Below, piece by piece: positions 54,308 to 63,008 of a stretch of 64,000 bases of DNA. The notes below the pieces were generated by a model. The model was not told where the DNA came from, ran no database searches, and saw nothing but the letters and a program-made list of their open reading frames with translations. The position numbers and the translations under genes were made by a program. The DNA lies in assembly GCA_030652035.1 (NCBI GenBank), contig JAUSBJ010000009.1, positions 1 through 64,000 of the forward strand, in the 5' to 3' direction. Source of the stretch: Sulfurimicrobium sp. (lineage in GTDB: Bacteria; Pseudomonadota; Gammaproteobacteria; Burkholderiales; Sulfuricellaceae). Each line of letters begins with the position of its first letter. Positions within the stretch are counted from its first letter, which is position 1.

Positions 54308-57300
54308 TCAAGCATCGTCAATGGCATCTCTGGTTTGTAGGCGCTGAGTTTGGCCACTTTCGAGTTCCTGGCGGATGGCCCCGAAACGCAGATACAGCGC
54401 CGGCACGACGATCATGTTGAGCAGCGTGGAACTGGCCAGCCCGAACAGAATGACGATGGCCATCGGCGACTGGATTTCGCTGCCCGGTTGCCCGGCGGCC
54501 AACGCCAGCGGAATCAGGGCGAGACCGGCGGCCAGGGCGGTCATCAGGATGGGTACCAGACGCTCCTCGGCACCGCGTTTGACGGCCTCTGCTGCATCGC
54601 GCACCCCCTCGTGTTCCACCAGGTGATGGATGTGGGCGATCATCATCACGCCGTTGCGGGTGGCAATGCCGAACAGCGTGATAAAGCCGATGATAGAGGC
54701 CACCGACAGCACGCCACCCGCGACAAATACGCCAATCACCCCGCCGATGATGGCGAGCGGCAGATTGAGCATGACCAGCAGCGCATCGCGGGCGGTACGG
54801 AAAGCGACGAAAAGCAAAAGAAAGATGCCGACGGTGACTGCGAGGCCCAGAAACAGCAGGATGCGGCCAGCCTCTTCGGCGCTCTCGAACTGGCCACCGT
54901 ATTCCACGTGATAGCCCTGCGGCAACTTCACCTCCGCGGCCACCTTGCGCCGAATGTCGTCTACTACGCTCGCCAGATCGCGCCCGGCGACGTTAGCCAT
55001 CACCACCATTTTGCGCTGCACGTTCTCACGGGAGATGGAGTATGGCGCCCGGTCGTTGCGGATATCGGCCAGCGCGGAGAGCGGCAGGCGCGCACCGCTC
55101 TCCGTGGTGACCAAGGTGGCGCGGATGGCGTCGAGGCTGGCTTTCGCCGACGGATCGAAGCGCACCGCCAGGTCGTAGCTTGCCTGGCCCTGCTGGATGC
55201 GGCTTACTGCCATGCCAGAAAACGCCACCTCGATGGTTTCCGCCACCTGTCGGATAGAAATACCGTGCCGGGCCAGGGCGTCCCGCTTGAAGCGAATGGT
55301 CAGGAAGGGGATATCGCTTTGCTGCTCGTCGGTAACGTCCACAGCGCCTGCCACGGTCTGCACCAGCGCCTTGATTTCCCCGGTCAGGCGACGCAGTTCA
55401 CCAAGATCAGGACCTAAAATCTTCACCGCGATGTTGGAGCGACTGCCCGAGAGCATGTGGTCGATACGGTGTGAAATCGGCTGGCCGACCACGATCTGGG
55501 TACCGGGCACGGTCGAGAGGTCATCGCGAAGGGCGGCAAGGAAGTCCTCCTTGCTGCGTTCGCCCATCTTCAGCGTTACCTCCATTTCGGAAGCCGATAC
55601 ATCCATGGCATGCGGGTCGCCCTCGGCACGACCGGTGCGGCGGGCCGTAGCTACCACCTCCGGATGTGAAAGCAGGATCTGCTCGACCATTTGGCCCAGG
55701 CGGTCGGACTCTTCCAGTGCGGTGCCTGGCAGCGTAGCGGTGCCAATGGTCAGCGTGCCTTCGTTGAAATTCGGCAGGAAAGCGCGGCCGGCGAAAGAGA
55801 GTGCGATCAGCGCGACGGCCAACGCGACGACACTCACCGCAGTCACCGTTTGCCAGCGTGTGACCGTGGCTTCCAATATCCGTCGATAGGTCGTGTGCAG
55901 GAAATGGATGAAGCGCGGTTCGACGTTCTCGCGGACGATCTTCGAGCGAGGCAGAAACAGCGCTGCCAGCACCGGCGTCACCGTGATCGCCACCACCAGT
56001 GACGCAGCCAGCGACACCACGTAAGCGAAGCCGAGCGGCGCCATCAGCCGACCCTCCACGCCCGAGAGAAAGAAGAGTGGAATGAATACCAGAATGATGA
56101 TTAGCGTCGCGAAGACGATGGAGCCCTGAATTTCCTTGGTCGCCCCCAGCACCACTTGCGCCGCAGCTCGTTGTTCGCTTTCCGGTTTCGCGAGATTCTC
56201 GCGCAGTCGCCTGACGATGTTCTCGACTACGATAATCGCGTCGTCCACCAGTGCGCCGAGGGCAATAGCCATGCCGCCTAGCGTCATGGTGTTGATGGTG
56301 GCACCGAGGGCCTTCATCGAGAGGATGGCCGCCACCAGCGACAGCGGAATGGCAACCAGGGTGATTGCCGTGGCCCGCGCCGAAAGCAGAAAGGCGAAGA
56401 CGATTGCGATCACCAGGACAGCCCCCTCGCCCAAGGCGGTAAGCAGGTTGTCGATGGAAACGCGAATGAAGTCCGCCTGGCGAAAGATATGGCTTTCGAT
56501 CTTCATCCCTGCCGGCAGGCCGGACTGGATGTCCGCCAGTGTGCGGTCGAGCCGGTCGGTCAGTTCCAGGGTATTGGCGCCAGGCTGTTTCTGGATGCCC
56601 AGCACCACGGCCGGCTTGCCGTTGTGGGAACCGACACCGCGCTTGGGCGCTGCGCCGATGCTCACGTCGGCCACGTCACGGATGAGTATGGGTTGGCCTT
56701 CACGTACTTTGATCACCGTGTCGGCGATGTCGTTCAGCACCGTGACGCGGCCCTGGCCCTGGATCAGGTATTCCTGACCGGATTCGACGTAAAAGCCGGC
56801 AGAGGTGTTCTGGTTGGACTCGCGTAGCGCCTGCGTCACCTCGTCCAGGGTGAGCTGGTAGGTCGCCAGCCGGTCGGGTTTCACCGTCACCTGGAACTGC
56901 TGGGTGTCGCCGCCGATTGGCAGCACTTCGGCCACGCCGGGGACGGCCAGAATCCGGCGCTTCAGCACCTGTTCGGCAGCGTTCTTCATCTCCATGCCGC
57001 TATGCTTGTCCGAAGTCAGGGCGATGAACAGAATTTCGCCCATGATAGAAGACGCTGGTGTCATCGCCGGCGCGGGTATATCCGGTGGCAGACTTGCGCG
57101 CGCCAGTTGCAGACGTTCGGATACGATCTGCCGGGCGATATAAAGGTCGGTTCCCCACTCGAATTCGACCGTCACCACGGACAGCCCGATCTTGGTGGCG
57201 GAACGTACCCGCCGCACATTGGGCGCGCCGTTCAGGGCCGTTTCAATGGGGAATGTGACCAGGCTTTCAACATCCGTCGGCGCCATGCCGTGAGCCTCGG

Positions 57301-57451
57301 TCACCACGGTCACCGCAGGCGCTGTGAGGTCGGGAAAAACGTCCACCGGGGTGCGCGCTGCCTGCCAGCCGCCCCAAGCCAACAGCAGCACGCCAGCGAG
57401 GACAACGAAAAGTTTGTTGCGTAGCGACCACGCAATGATGTGTCCGATCAT
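54308..57451 (-). CDS. czcA: Heavy-metal efflux RND permease (CzcA/CusA family)
   Basis: A 1,047-residue inner-membrane proton antiporter that moves metal ions into the CBA channel. Twelve helices and two large periplasmic loops are apparent; the HME-RND signature is GGMAIALGALVDDAIIVVEN in helix 4. The N-terminal RNKLFVVLAGVLLLAWGGWQA and TPVDVFPDLTAPAVTV are typical of this family. The exact metal (Co/Zn/Cd or Cu/Ag) cannot be decided from this alone. It is the last gene of a czcI-C-B-A-like operon. Confidence 0.92.
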   Translation of the reverse strand: MIGHIIAWSLRNKLFVVLAGVLLLAWGGWQAARTPVDVFPDLTAPAVTVVTEAHGMAPTDVESLVTFPIETALNGAPNVRRVRSATKIGLSVVTVEFEWGTDLYIARQIVSERLQLARASLPPDIPAPAMTPASSIMGEILFIALTSDKHSGMEMKNAAEQVLKRRILAVPGVAEVLPIGGDTQQFQVTVKPDRLATYQLTLDEVTQALRESNQNTSAGFYVESGQEYLIQGQGRVTVLNDIADTVIKVREGQPILIRDVADVSIGAAPKRGVGSHNGKPAVVLGIQKQPGANTLELTDRLDRTLADIQSGLPAGMKIESHIFRQADFIRVSIDNLLTALGEGAVLVIAIVFAFLLSARATAITLVAIPLSLVAAILSMKALGATINTMTLGGMAIALGALVDDAIIVVENIVRRLRENLAKPESEQRAAAQVVLGATKEIQGSIVFATLIIILVFIPLFFLSGVEGRLMAPLGFAYVVSLAASLVVAITVTPVLAALFLPRSKIVRENVEPRFIHFLHTTYRRILEATVTRWQTVTAVSVVALAVALIALSFAGRAFLPNFNEGTLTIGTATLPGTALEESDRLGQMVEQILLSHPEVVATARRTGRAEGDPHAMDVSASEMEVTLKMGERSKEDFLAALRDDLSTVPGTQIVVGQPISHRIDHMLSGSRSNIAVKILGPDLGELRRLTGEIKALVQTVAGAVDVTDEQQSDIPFLTIRFKRDALARHGISIRQVAETIEVAFSGMAVSRIQQGQASYDLAVRFDPSAKASLDAIRATLVTTESGARLPLSALADIRNDRAPYSISRENVQRKMVVMANVAGRDLASVVDDIRRKVAAEVKLPQGYHVEYGGQFESAEEAGRILLFLGLAVTVGIFLLLFVAFRTARDALLVMLNLPLAIIGGVIGVFVAGGVLSVASIIGFITLFGIATRNGVMMIAHIHHLVEHEGVRDAAEAVKRGAEERLVPILMTALAAGLALIPLALAAGQPGSEIQSPMAIVILFGLASSTLLNMIVVPALYLRFGAIRQELESGQTQRLQTRDAIDDA

Positions 57452-57463
57452 GTCATTCTCCAG

Positions 57464-59020
57464 TTAGTGTGCATGACCATGGCCGATTTCGCCGGTCTTG
57501 GTGGCTGCGAGCTTGACCAGATAGGCACCGCGCGAAACCACGCGCTGCCCCGGCTCCAGCCCCTCGACGACCTCCAGCCAATCGCCATCCCGGGTGCCGA
57601 TGCGCACCGGCCGCCGTTCAAAGGACTCGCCAGTGGTCATAACAAACACCGTCGGCACGCCGTTTTCATCGAGTACAGCGGATGCGGGAACGGCTACCGC
57701 TTCGCGCGCGGCGCCGGCGAAGACTTGCGCCTTGACCGCCATGCCGATACGCAGACGCTCGTCCGGTTGCGCGAATTCGAAGAGCACCGGCACGGTACGT
57801 GTTACCGCATCCACTGCGCCGCCGATGGCTATCAGGCGACCGTTCTTGCCAAGGATGACTTCGAAGCCTTGTTCGACCCCCTCCACACGGAACGTCGCGC
57901 CGTTCGGCGAGATCAAACGGGCCGCCTCCGACTCGGGCACGCGCAATTCCAGCCACAGGACGCGCCGGTCGGCGATGTGAAAGAGCAAGGCGCCTTCCTG
58001 CACAAAGGCGCCCGTTGAGACGCGGACATCGGCAATCGTGCCCGACACCGGTGCGCGCAGCGGCACGCCGCCGGCACCGCCGCCATATTGGCTTTGGCGC
58101 CCCTGGGCAGAGTCAAAATCGGCGCGGGCCGATTCCTCGGCAGCGCGGGCGGTCAGCAGCCGCTTCTCCGGCACAGCCTCGTCCTTGAACAGGCTTTCCA
58201 TGCGGGAGCGCTCACGCACGGCCAGGTCTAGCGCCACCCTGGCTTTGCGCGCCCCGGCCTGGAGCGAAGCCATATCCGTATCGCCACCGAGACGCGGCGT
58301 GAAGTAGGCGAGGATGTCGCCCTTCTTCACAACCTGTCCGAGTTGGGGGAACTTGCCGGACGTCTGCACCTGTCCCGGTGCCGGTGCGGTCAGCAATGCC
58401 TCGCCGTCGGGTCGGGCGCGAAGCGTGCCGGTGGCGGCGATGGCGGCGCGGATGGGACGCCTGACGACCTCGGCGGTGGCGAAGTCCACCTTCCACTGTT
58501 GCTCCTTGGTGAACCCAATGCCGCCCTCGTCGTGTTCGCCGCTTGCAGCATCGGCAGCCTTTTGATCGGCATAGACTGTTACCGGCCCGAGCAAATGGCG
58601 CACGGTGAATTCCGGGGTGGCCACCTCGATCGCCAATTCCCGCTCGCCAGCCTGCTTCGGCAAGGCTTCTGGCCGGAAGATGCCGGGCTGGGTCGGTGTC
58701 TCGGTGGAAAACACCTCGTCCGGCTGGCTACCGCCGGTAAGAACGACGCTCACCTTGCCGGCAGCCAGCGCCCTGAAGTCGGCAAGCCGTGTGAGGTGCG
58801 CGGCGAAGGCGGATTTTTCCCCGGCCACCAGACGAGGGAACTCGACGAAGAGCTCGGTCTTGTCGGTAAAGTGGGTGAGTTTTTCGCCACCGGCCCCGTG
58901 GCCATGGCCGGCGTCGGCCGTGGGCGCGTGGCTATCGTCCTTGGCTTGTTGTTGGACAGCGTCGCCGCAAGCGGTAAGAAACAGTGCGGCACAAAGCGTT
59001 GCAATCAGATTTTTGTTCAT
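57464..59020 (-). CDS. czcB: RND efflux periplasmic adaptor lipoprotein (CzcB type)
   Basis: A 518-residue membrane-fusion protein linking the RND pump to the outer-membrane channel. A lipobox (ALFLTACG) ends the signal sequence, so it is lipid-anchored. A histidine-rich segment (DAGHGHGAGGEK) and a C-terminal GHGHAH can bind metal. The barrel-sandwich hybrid parts are APAPGQVQTSGKFPQLGQVVKKGD and LRAPVSGTIADVRVSTGAFVQEG, flanking a helical hairpin. It follows czcC with a four-base overlap. Confidence 0.9.
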   Translation of the reverse strand: MNKNLIATLCAALFLTACGDAVQQQAKDDSHAPTADAGHGHGAGGEKLTHFTDKTELFVEFPRLVAGEKSAFAAHLTRLADFRALAAGKVSVVLTGGSQPDEVFSTETPTQPGIFRPEALPKQAGERELAIEVATPEFTVRHLLGPVTVYADQKAADAASGEHDEGGIGFTKEQQWKVDFATAEVVRRPIRAAIAATGTLRARPDGEALLTAPAPGQVQTSGKFPQLGQVVKKGDILAYFTPRLGGDTDMASLQAGARKARVALDLAVRERSRMESLFKDEAVPEKRLLTARAAEESARADFDSAQGRQSQYGGGAGGVPLRAPVSGTIADVRVSTGAFVQEGALLFHIADRRVLWLELRVPESEAARLISPNGATFRVEGVEQGFEVILGKNGRLIAIGGAVDAVTRTVPVLFEFAQPDERLRIGMAVKAQVFAGAAREAVAVPASAVLDENGVPTVFVMTTGESFERRPVRIGTRDGDWLEVVEGLEPGQRVVSRGAYLVKLAATKTGEIGHGHAH

Positions 59021-60243
59021 TCGGTGACACTCCCAGTCAGCAGGTCATATTCGATGCGGGCTTCACGCGCTTTCCATTCGAGATTGAGTGCCGTGATTTC
59101 AGCCTCCAACGCACCGCGGTAGGCATCGAGCAGTTCAAGCAGGGTGGATTCGCCGCCCTGGTAGGCGGCTTCGGCGATACGCAGCAGCTCGGACGACTCG
59201 GCTACCGCATTGGTGCGGTAATCGCTAGCCGCCGTGGTCAAGCGTTCCACCTGACGATGCAGACCGCGCAGGTCGCCCTCGGCGCGGGAGCGGGTCAGGC
59301 TGTACTCGGCGCGGGCGTTGAGCGCCTCGGCCAGCGCGCGTTTCTCTCCGGCTTGCTGGCGATCGAAAACCGGCAAGGGAATCGAAAACGTGACGAGCGT
59401 GCCGTTCTCCCGTGTGATGCCGTTGTCCGTGAGTTTCGGACCAACGCCCAGCGTCACATCCGGCACCCAGCCGCGCGACGCGGCCCGGCCTTCAAGTTCG
59501 GCAGCCTCGGCGCGCCGCGACAGCACTTGCAGGTCCGGTCGCTGTTCCAGCTGGGGCAGCGCTTTATCGAGTGGTGGCGGGGTAGTGGGCGGCAAGACGC
59601 CAGTGACGCTTGCGGCGGCTCTGCCGGGGAGGCCAATCAGTGCTGCCAGGCGTTCTGCGGCACGATCGAGATCGGCCTGTTCGGTGCTCAGCCGCGCTTG
59701 TGCCGTCTGCCGCTCACGGGTGAGCCGGCGCCGGTCGTAGCCGGATGCTTCCCCGGCCTTGGCAAGTCTTGCGACCAGACTTTCGACGCGGATGAAGCGC
59801 TGGGTCCAGGTTTTGGTCGCCTGGACGGATTCCTGCTTGAACAGCGTTTCGTGGAAGCGGTGGCGGATTTCTGCGGTGATTTCGCTGCGTCGCAAGGTGT
59901 TGCCGGCATTCGCGGCATCGACGCGGCGGTCAGCCGCCTCGCGCCGCAGTCCCCGACGACCAGATATGTCAAAGGTCTGGGAGATTTGCCAGGTTTCTTC
60001 GGTGGAGCCAAGCGTTCCCCGGTTGCGGTCTCGGCTATAGCCGAGGGTGGGATTGGGAAGAAGTCCGGCGGCCAGAGCATTGGCCTCTGCCGCCTCGACA
60101 GTTCCGCGCTCCAGGTCGGACAGGTCGGTGCGCGCCAGTCCAAGGCGGACGGCCTCGGCTTCGGTGAGCGTCTGTATTGGATCGGCTTGCGCCCACGCGG
60201 CCAGCGGCAGCGCGAGCAGAACTACGGATAATAGGTGTCGCAT
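59017..60243 (-). CDS. czcC: Outer-membrane efflux protein (TolC/CzcC family)
   Basis: A 408-residue outer-membrane channel subunit. A signal peptide (LLSVVLLALPLAAWA) is followed by two OEP repeats with long helices (EAEAVRLGLARTDLSDLERG; EYSLTRSRAEGDLRGLHRQV) and the conserved LPNPTLGYSRDRN. GAGGA lies upstream of the ATG. It is the first pump gene after the histidine-rich czcI-like gene and overlaps czcB. Confidence 0.9.
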   Translation of the reverse strand: MRHLLSVVLLALPLAAWAQADPIQTLTEAEAVRLGLARTDLSDLERGTVEAAEANALAAGLLPNPTLGYSRDRNRGTLGSTEETWQISQTFDISGRRGLRREAADRRVDAANAGNTLRRSEITAEIRHRFHETLFKQESVQATKTWTQRFIRVESLVARLAKAGEASGYDRRRLTRERQTAQARLSTEQADLDRAAERLAALIGLPGRAAASVTGVLPPTTPPPLDKALPQLEQRPDLQVLSRRAEAAELEGRAASRGWVPDVTLGVGPKLTDNGITRENGTLVTFSIPLPVFDRQQAGEKRALAEALNARAEYSLTRSRAEGDLRGLHRQVERLTTAASDYRTNAVAESSELLRIAEAAYQGGESTLLELLDAYRGALEAEITALNLEWKAREARIEYDLLTGSVTE

Positions 60244-60342
60244 CGGATTCCTCGTGACGAAAAAATAGGGTCGAGGTCACCGGCAGGCAACGAGGCCGAT
60301 TCGCTGCTTTATGCAGCTTAGGCTAAGGCAGTCCCGCCGGCT

Positions 60343-60717
60343 CTAGAGGAGAGCCGACGGAGGCCAGTCAAACAGGAGGGGGATATGGGACGTAAAAGAA
60401 GCAGGCGATCTGATGGGTGGCCCGTTGGGTGATGCTTCGCTCAGTTTCAGGTAAGGCTCGAAGATCAGCATGCTGAAGACGGGATGATAATGGCCGTCAT
60501 GGTGCCCGTCGTTATTATGTCCGTCAGGAGTGCCACCGGCTGCAAAAATGTCATGATCGACAGTATCGGCATCATGATGATCATGGTCGTCATCGTGAAA
60601 GTGGAATCCAGATGCCGATTCTTCGTTGCTCAGATGACCATGCAGGTTCTGCGTCGCCGACCAGGCGAACTGGAGCGGAACGATGAGCAGGAGAAGGATG
60701 GCTATGAGGCGACGCAT
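60343..60717 (-). CDS. czcI: Histidine-rich exported protein (CzcI-like)
   Basis: A 124-residue protein with a signal peptide (LIAILLLLIVPLQFAWSA) and about 16 histidines in clusters (GFHFHDDDHDHHDAD; HNNDGHHDGHYHPVF). This pattern matches CzcI-type proteins that precede czcCBA and bind or sense metals in the periplasm. It is 99 bases upstream of czcC and probably heads the operon. Sequence-level identity to CzcI is judged by composition and context. Confidence 0.75.
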   Translation of the reverse strand: MRRLIAILLLLIVPLQFAWSATQNLHGHLSNEESASGFHFHDDDHDHHDADTVDHDIFAAGGTPDGHNNDGHHDGHYHPVFSMLIFEPYLKLSEASPNGPPIRSPASFTSHIPLLFDWPPSALL

Positions 60718-60848
60718 CGACGCATTGTAGCTGAAAGTATTCTGAGGTTGGGGGCTGGTTTAAGTGAAAGGCTAATCAACTCAATGACACCTTTCGATTA
60801 GAAGCAGGAAAACGGACATGCGTAGAGCGCAATGCGATCTCGGTTAGC

Positions 60849-60863
60849 TGGCACGGATGTTGC
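60849..60863 (+). promoter_or_regulatory. Sigma-54-type (-24/-12) promoter
   Basis: TGGCACG (60849-60855), four bases, TTGC (60860-60863): an exact match to the core RpoN consensus with the GG-N10-GC spacing. The predicted start (about 60875) is 26 bases before the ATG of the downstream small gene. Confidence 0.75.
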
Positions 60864-60900
60864 GATAGCCTGTGCATTAAACACCATCGAGGAGATTTCC

Positions 60901-61089
60901 ATGTTGAACTGGTTCACCGAAAGGACCTCGCCCAGCAAACAAAATCCACAGGCCAAAATGCCCCGAATCACCGGGGTGCCCCCGGAGGCTGAGGAATGTC
61001 TGAGTTATTCGTCCTACCGTCCCGATCAAGGCATCGAGGTGCAGGAACTGAGCATGGAGGAATTTCTCCGGGTTTATAAACAAGGGTGA
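60901..61089 (+). CDS. Small unknown protein (62 residues) under a sigma-54-type promoter
   Basis: A 62-residue soluble protein beginning MLNWFTERTSPSK and ending MEEFLRVYKQG, with GAGGAG at ideal spacing. The middle contains GVPPEAEECLSYSSYRPDQG and a single cysteine. I do not recognise the family. It is transcribed alone, divergent from the metal-efflux operon and convergent with the sulfurylase-like gene. The promoter makes it a likely member of an RpoN regulon (nitrogen, motility or envelope functions). Confidence 0.7.
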   Translation: MLNWFTERTSPSKQNPQAKMPRITGVPPEAEECLSYSSYRPDQGIEVQELSMEEFLRVYKQG

Positions 61090-61310
61090 CGAAAAATCGA
61101 CAAAGGTGGCGGCTTTTGTCTTGCCTGGGCGCGTACCCTCTTCAGTCGAGTGATCCATTTCCCCGCAAGCATCCCTTCCTCAGCACGTGCAGGGCGCATT
61201 GCGCCGCATGAAAAAGCCGCAACACTTCCGCCATACCCGATTGTCGACACGCCAGCCATATTGTTTACCTGGCCCCCTCTCCTTTCTGGGAGAGGGCAGG
61301 GGAAGGGAAA
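61090..61310. other. Intergenic region between convergent genes
   Basis: No gene is supported in these 221 bases. A palindrome (CCCTCTCC at about 61275 pairing with GGAGAGGG) lies near the end of the sulfurylase-like gene but is not followed by T's on either strand. Confidence 0.4.
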
Positions 61311-63008
61311 TCAGACCAGGTAGCCGTCGGCCCTTAACCGGCTGACTATCCGCTCCATCGCCTCGGCGACATGGAGATTGCCGGTGTTGATGCTCACTTC
61401 TGGCGCATGGGGCGTTTCATAAGGGGCGCTGATGTCGGTGACATCCTTGATGATGCCTGCTCGGGATCGGGTGTAAAGGCCTTTGGCGTCGCGTGTTTCG
61501 CAGATCCCCAGCGGCATGGAGACATGCACTTCAAAAAACCCGCCTAGCGGCTCGATCATGTCGCGCACCGCCTGCCGTGTTTCGCGGTAGGGAGCGATCG
61601 GCGCGCAAATGGCGATGCCGCCCTGCCGGGTGATTTCGGCAGCGACGAAGCCGATGCGGCGGATGTTCAAGTTGCGGCCGGTTCTGGAATTAGCGGGCCC
61701 GCTGGCTAGCAGGGTGTGCGCCATGTCTCCAGCCAGCAGTGTGACCGGCCGGCCGGTCAGCTCCATCAGTTTTGCCTCCAGCGCAAGCGATAGCGTGGCT
61801 TTCCCGGCACTGGAAAGCCCGGTGAAGAAAATGGTAAAGCCGCGTTTGTTCCTCGGCGGGTGGCGTATTTGCAACTCCTCTACCACTTCAGGGAAAGACG
61901 CCCATTGAGGGATGGATTCGCGGCCGTCGAGAATGCGCTGCTTCAGCTCCCGCGAGGAGAGGCTTTGCGTGTCCTGGCCGGGTGGCAGGTACTCCTCCGG
62001 CATGTACTGTTCCAGTTCCGGGACATAAACCATGCGCGGAAAAGTAATCGGCTCGACGCCGATGGTGGCGAAATGTTCGGCCAGGGGCTGAACCCGCCCG
62101 GGAGCGAGCGCATCGCTGCCGCGACGAATTTCGCCCGCACCCGCGTCGCCGCCGATGATGTAATGGGAACAGCCATGATTGCGCGCCACGATGGCCTTCC
62201 AAAGCACTTCGCGCATCCCCGCCTGGCGCGATGCCAGGGGCAGCAGCCCGAGCTGGGCCGTATTTTCGGGGTAGCGCGGCAGCAGCGCCTGGAGGCAGCG
62301 GATACGGGTAAAGTAATCCGGGTTCGACGCTTCGCCCGCGATGGCCTGGATCAACAGCCCGGCATCGTTATCCTCGGTGCAATGGCGGGTGAATTCGAAT
62401 TGGGCGCGGTGCATGACGTGGCAGGGCTGGAAGGCGATCGCCCGGCTGTGGCCTAGCCGTTTGAAATTTTCTCGCGCCATTGCAGGGGTCAGGCGCAGTG
62501 CGGCGAAATCCCCGTGCCGCGGCAGGGATAGTCCCTCCAGACGGCCACCAGCATAATGGCTGCCCAGTTGGTCGAGGTAATCCAGGCCGGCCTGGGCTGG
62601 CAGTTCGCAGCCATAAATCTGGCGTGCCTCCAGCGCCCTGTCGGCAGCCCACACGTCGCTTACGGCGAGAATGGCGAGTTTCTCGCCCGAGGCGTCGCAC
62701 AGCGCGATACGTGTTCCCGGCTGCATCGCCATGGCCTGCACCGCGCCGATATCGAGGACGATGGGCAGGGGCCAGAAAGTGCCGTTCGCGAGCAGCATTT
62801 CCGCCCCTACACGGTCAAAATCCGCGCGCTCCATGAAGCCCTGCAAGGGCGACAGGGCGCCGCTCAGCAGTAGTTCCAGGTCGCACAGCTGGCGCATGTT
62901 CAGGGTCAGGGTGGGAAGGGTGGCGGCTTCGCGCTGCAAATCTTCACGGTGTGCGCCTTCGGCCATGAGATCTACCAGTTTGCCGCCATAGGGAGAAATC
63001 AGGCCCAT
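61311..63008 (-). CDS. ATP sulfurylase/APS kinase fusion homologue with degenerate active sites
   Basis: The 565-residue protein has the full layout of the bifunctional Sat-CysC enzyme: PUA-like N-terminus (LTLNMRQLCDLELLLSGALSPLQGF), sulfurylase domain to about 380 and APS-kinase domain from 388. Signature residues are altered in both. The sulfurylase QTRNPxHRAH motif reads QPCHVMHRAQ (194-203), losing the Arg, Asn and second His; GRDHAG reads GGDAG (286-290). The kinase P-loop GLSGSGKST reads GLSSAGKAT (397-405), and LLDGD reads LLAGD (424-428). The remaining fold is well conserved (NLNIRRIGFVAAEITRQGGIAICAPIAPY), so this is a maintained paralogue, not a decaying gene. It overlaps the DHH gene stop by one base. 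A new substrate or a regulatory role is likely. Confidence 0.85.
   Translation of the reverse strand: MGLISPYGGKLVDLMAEGAHREDLQREAATLPTLTLNMRQLCDLELLLSGALSPLQGFMERADFDRVGAEMLLANGTFWPLPIVLDIGAVQAMAMQPGTRIALCDASGEKLAILAVSDVWAADRALEARQIYGCELPAQAGLDYLDQLGSHYAGGRLEGLSLPRHGDFAALRLTPAMARENFKRLGHSRAIAFQPCHVMHRAQFEFTRHCTEDNDAGLLIQAIAGEASNPDYFTRIRCLQALLPRYPENTAQLGLLPLASRQAGMREVLWKAIVARNHGCSHYIIGGDAGAGEIRRGSDALAPGRVQPLAEHFATIGVEPITFPRMVYVPELEQYMPEEYLPPGQDTQSLSSRELKQRILDGRESIPQWASFPEVVEELQIRHPPRNKRGFTIFFTGLSSAGKATLSLALEAKLMELTGRPVTLLAGDMAHTLLASGPANSRTGRNLNIRRIGFVAAEITRQGGIAICAPIAPYRETRQAVRDMIEPLGGFFEVHVSMPLGICETRDAKGLYTRSRAGIIKDVTDISAPYETPHAPEVSINTGNLHVAEAMERIVSRLRADGYLV

Noticed and set aside
61260-61300. 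CCCTCTCC/GGAGAGGG hairpin as a terminator
   Set aside because: Neither strand has a T run after the stem; it may be a dispersed intergenic repeat instead.
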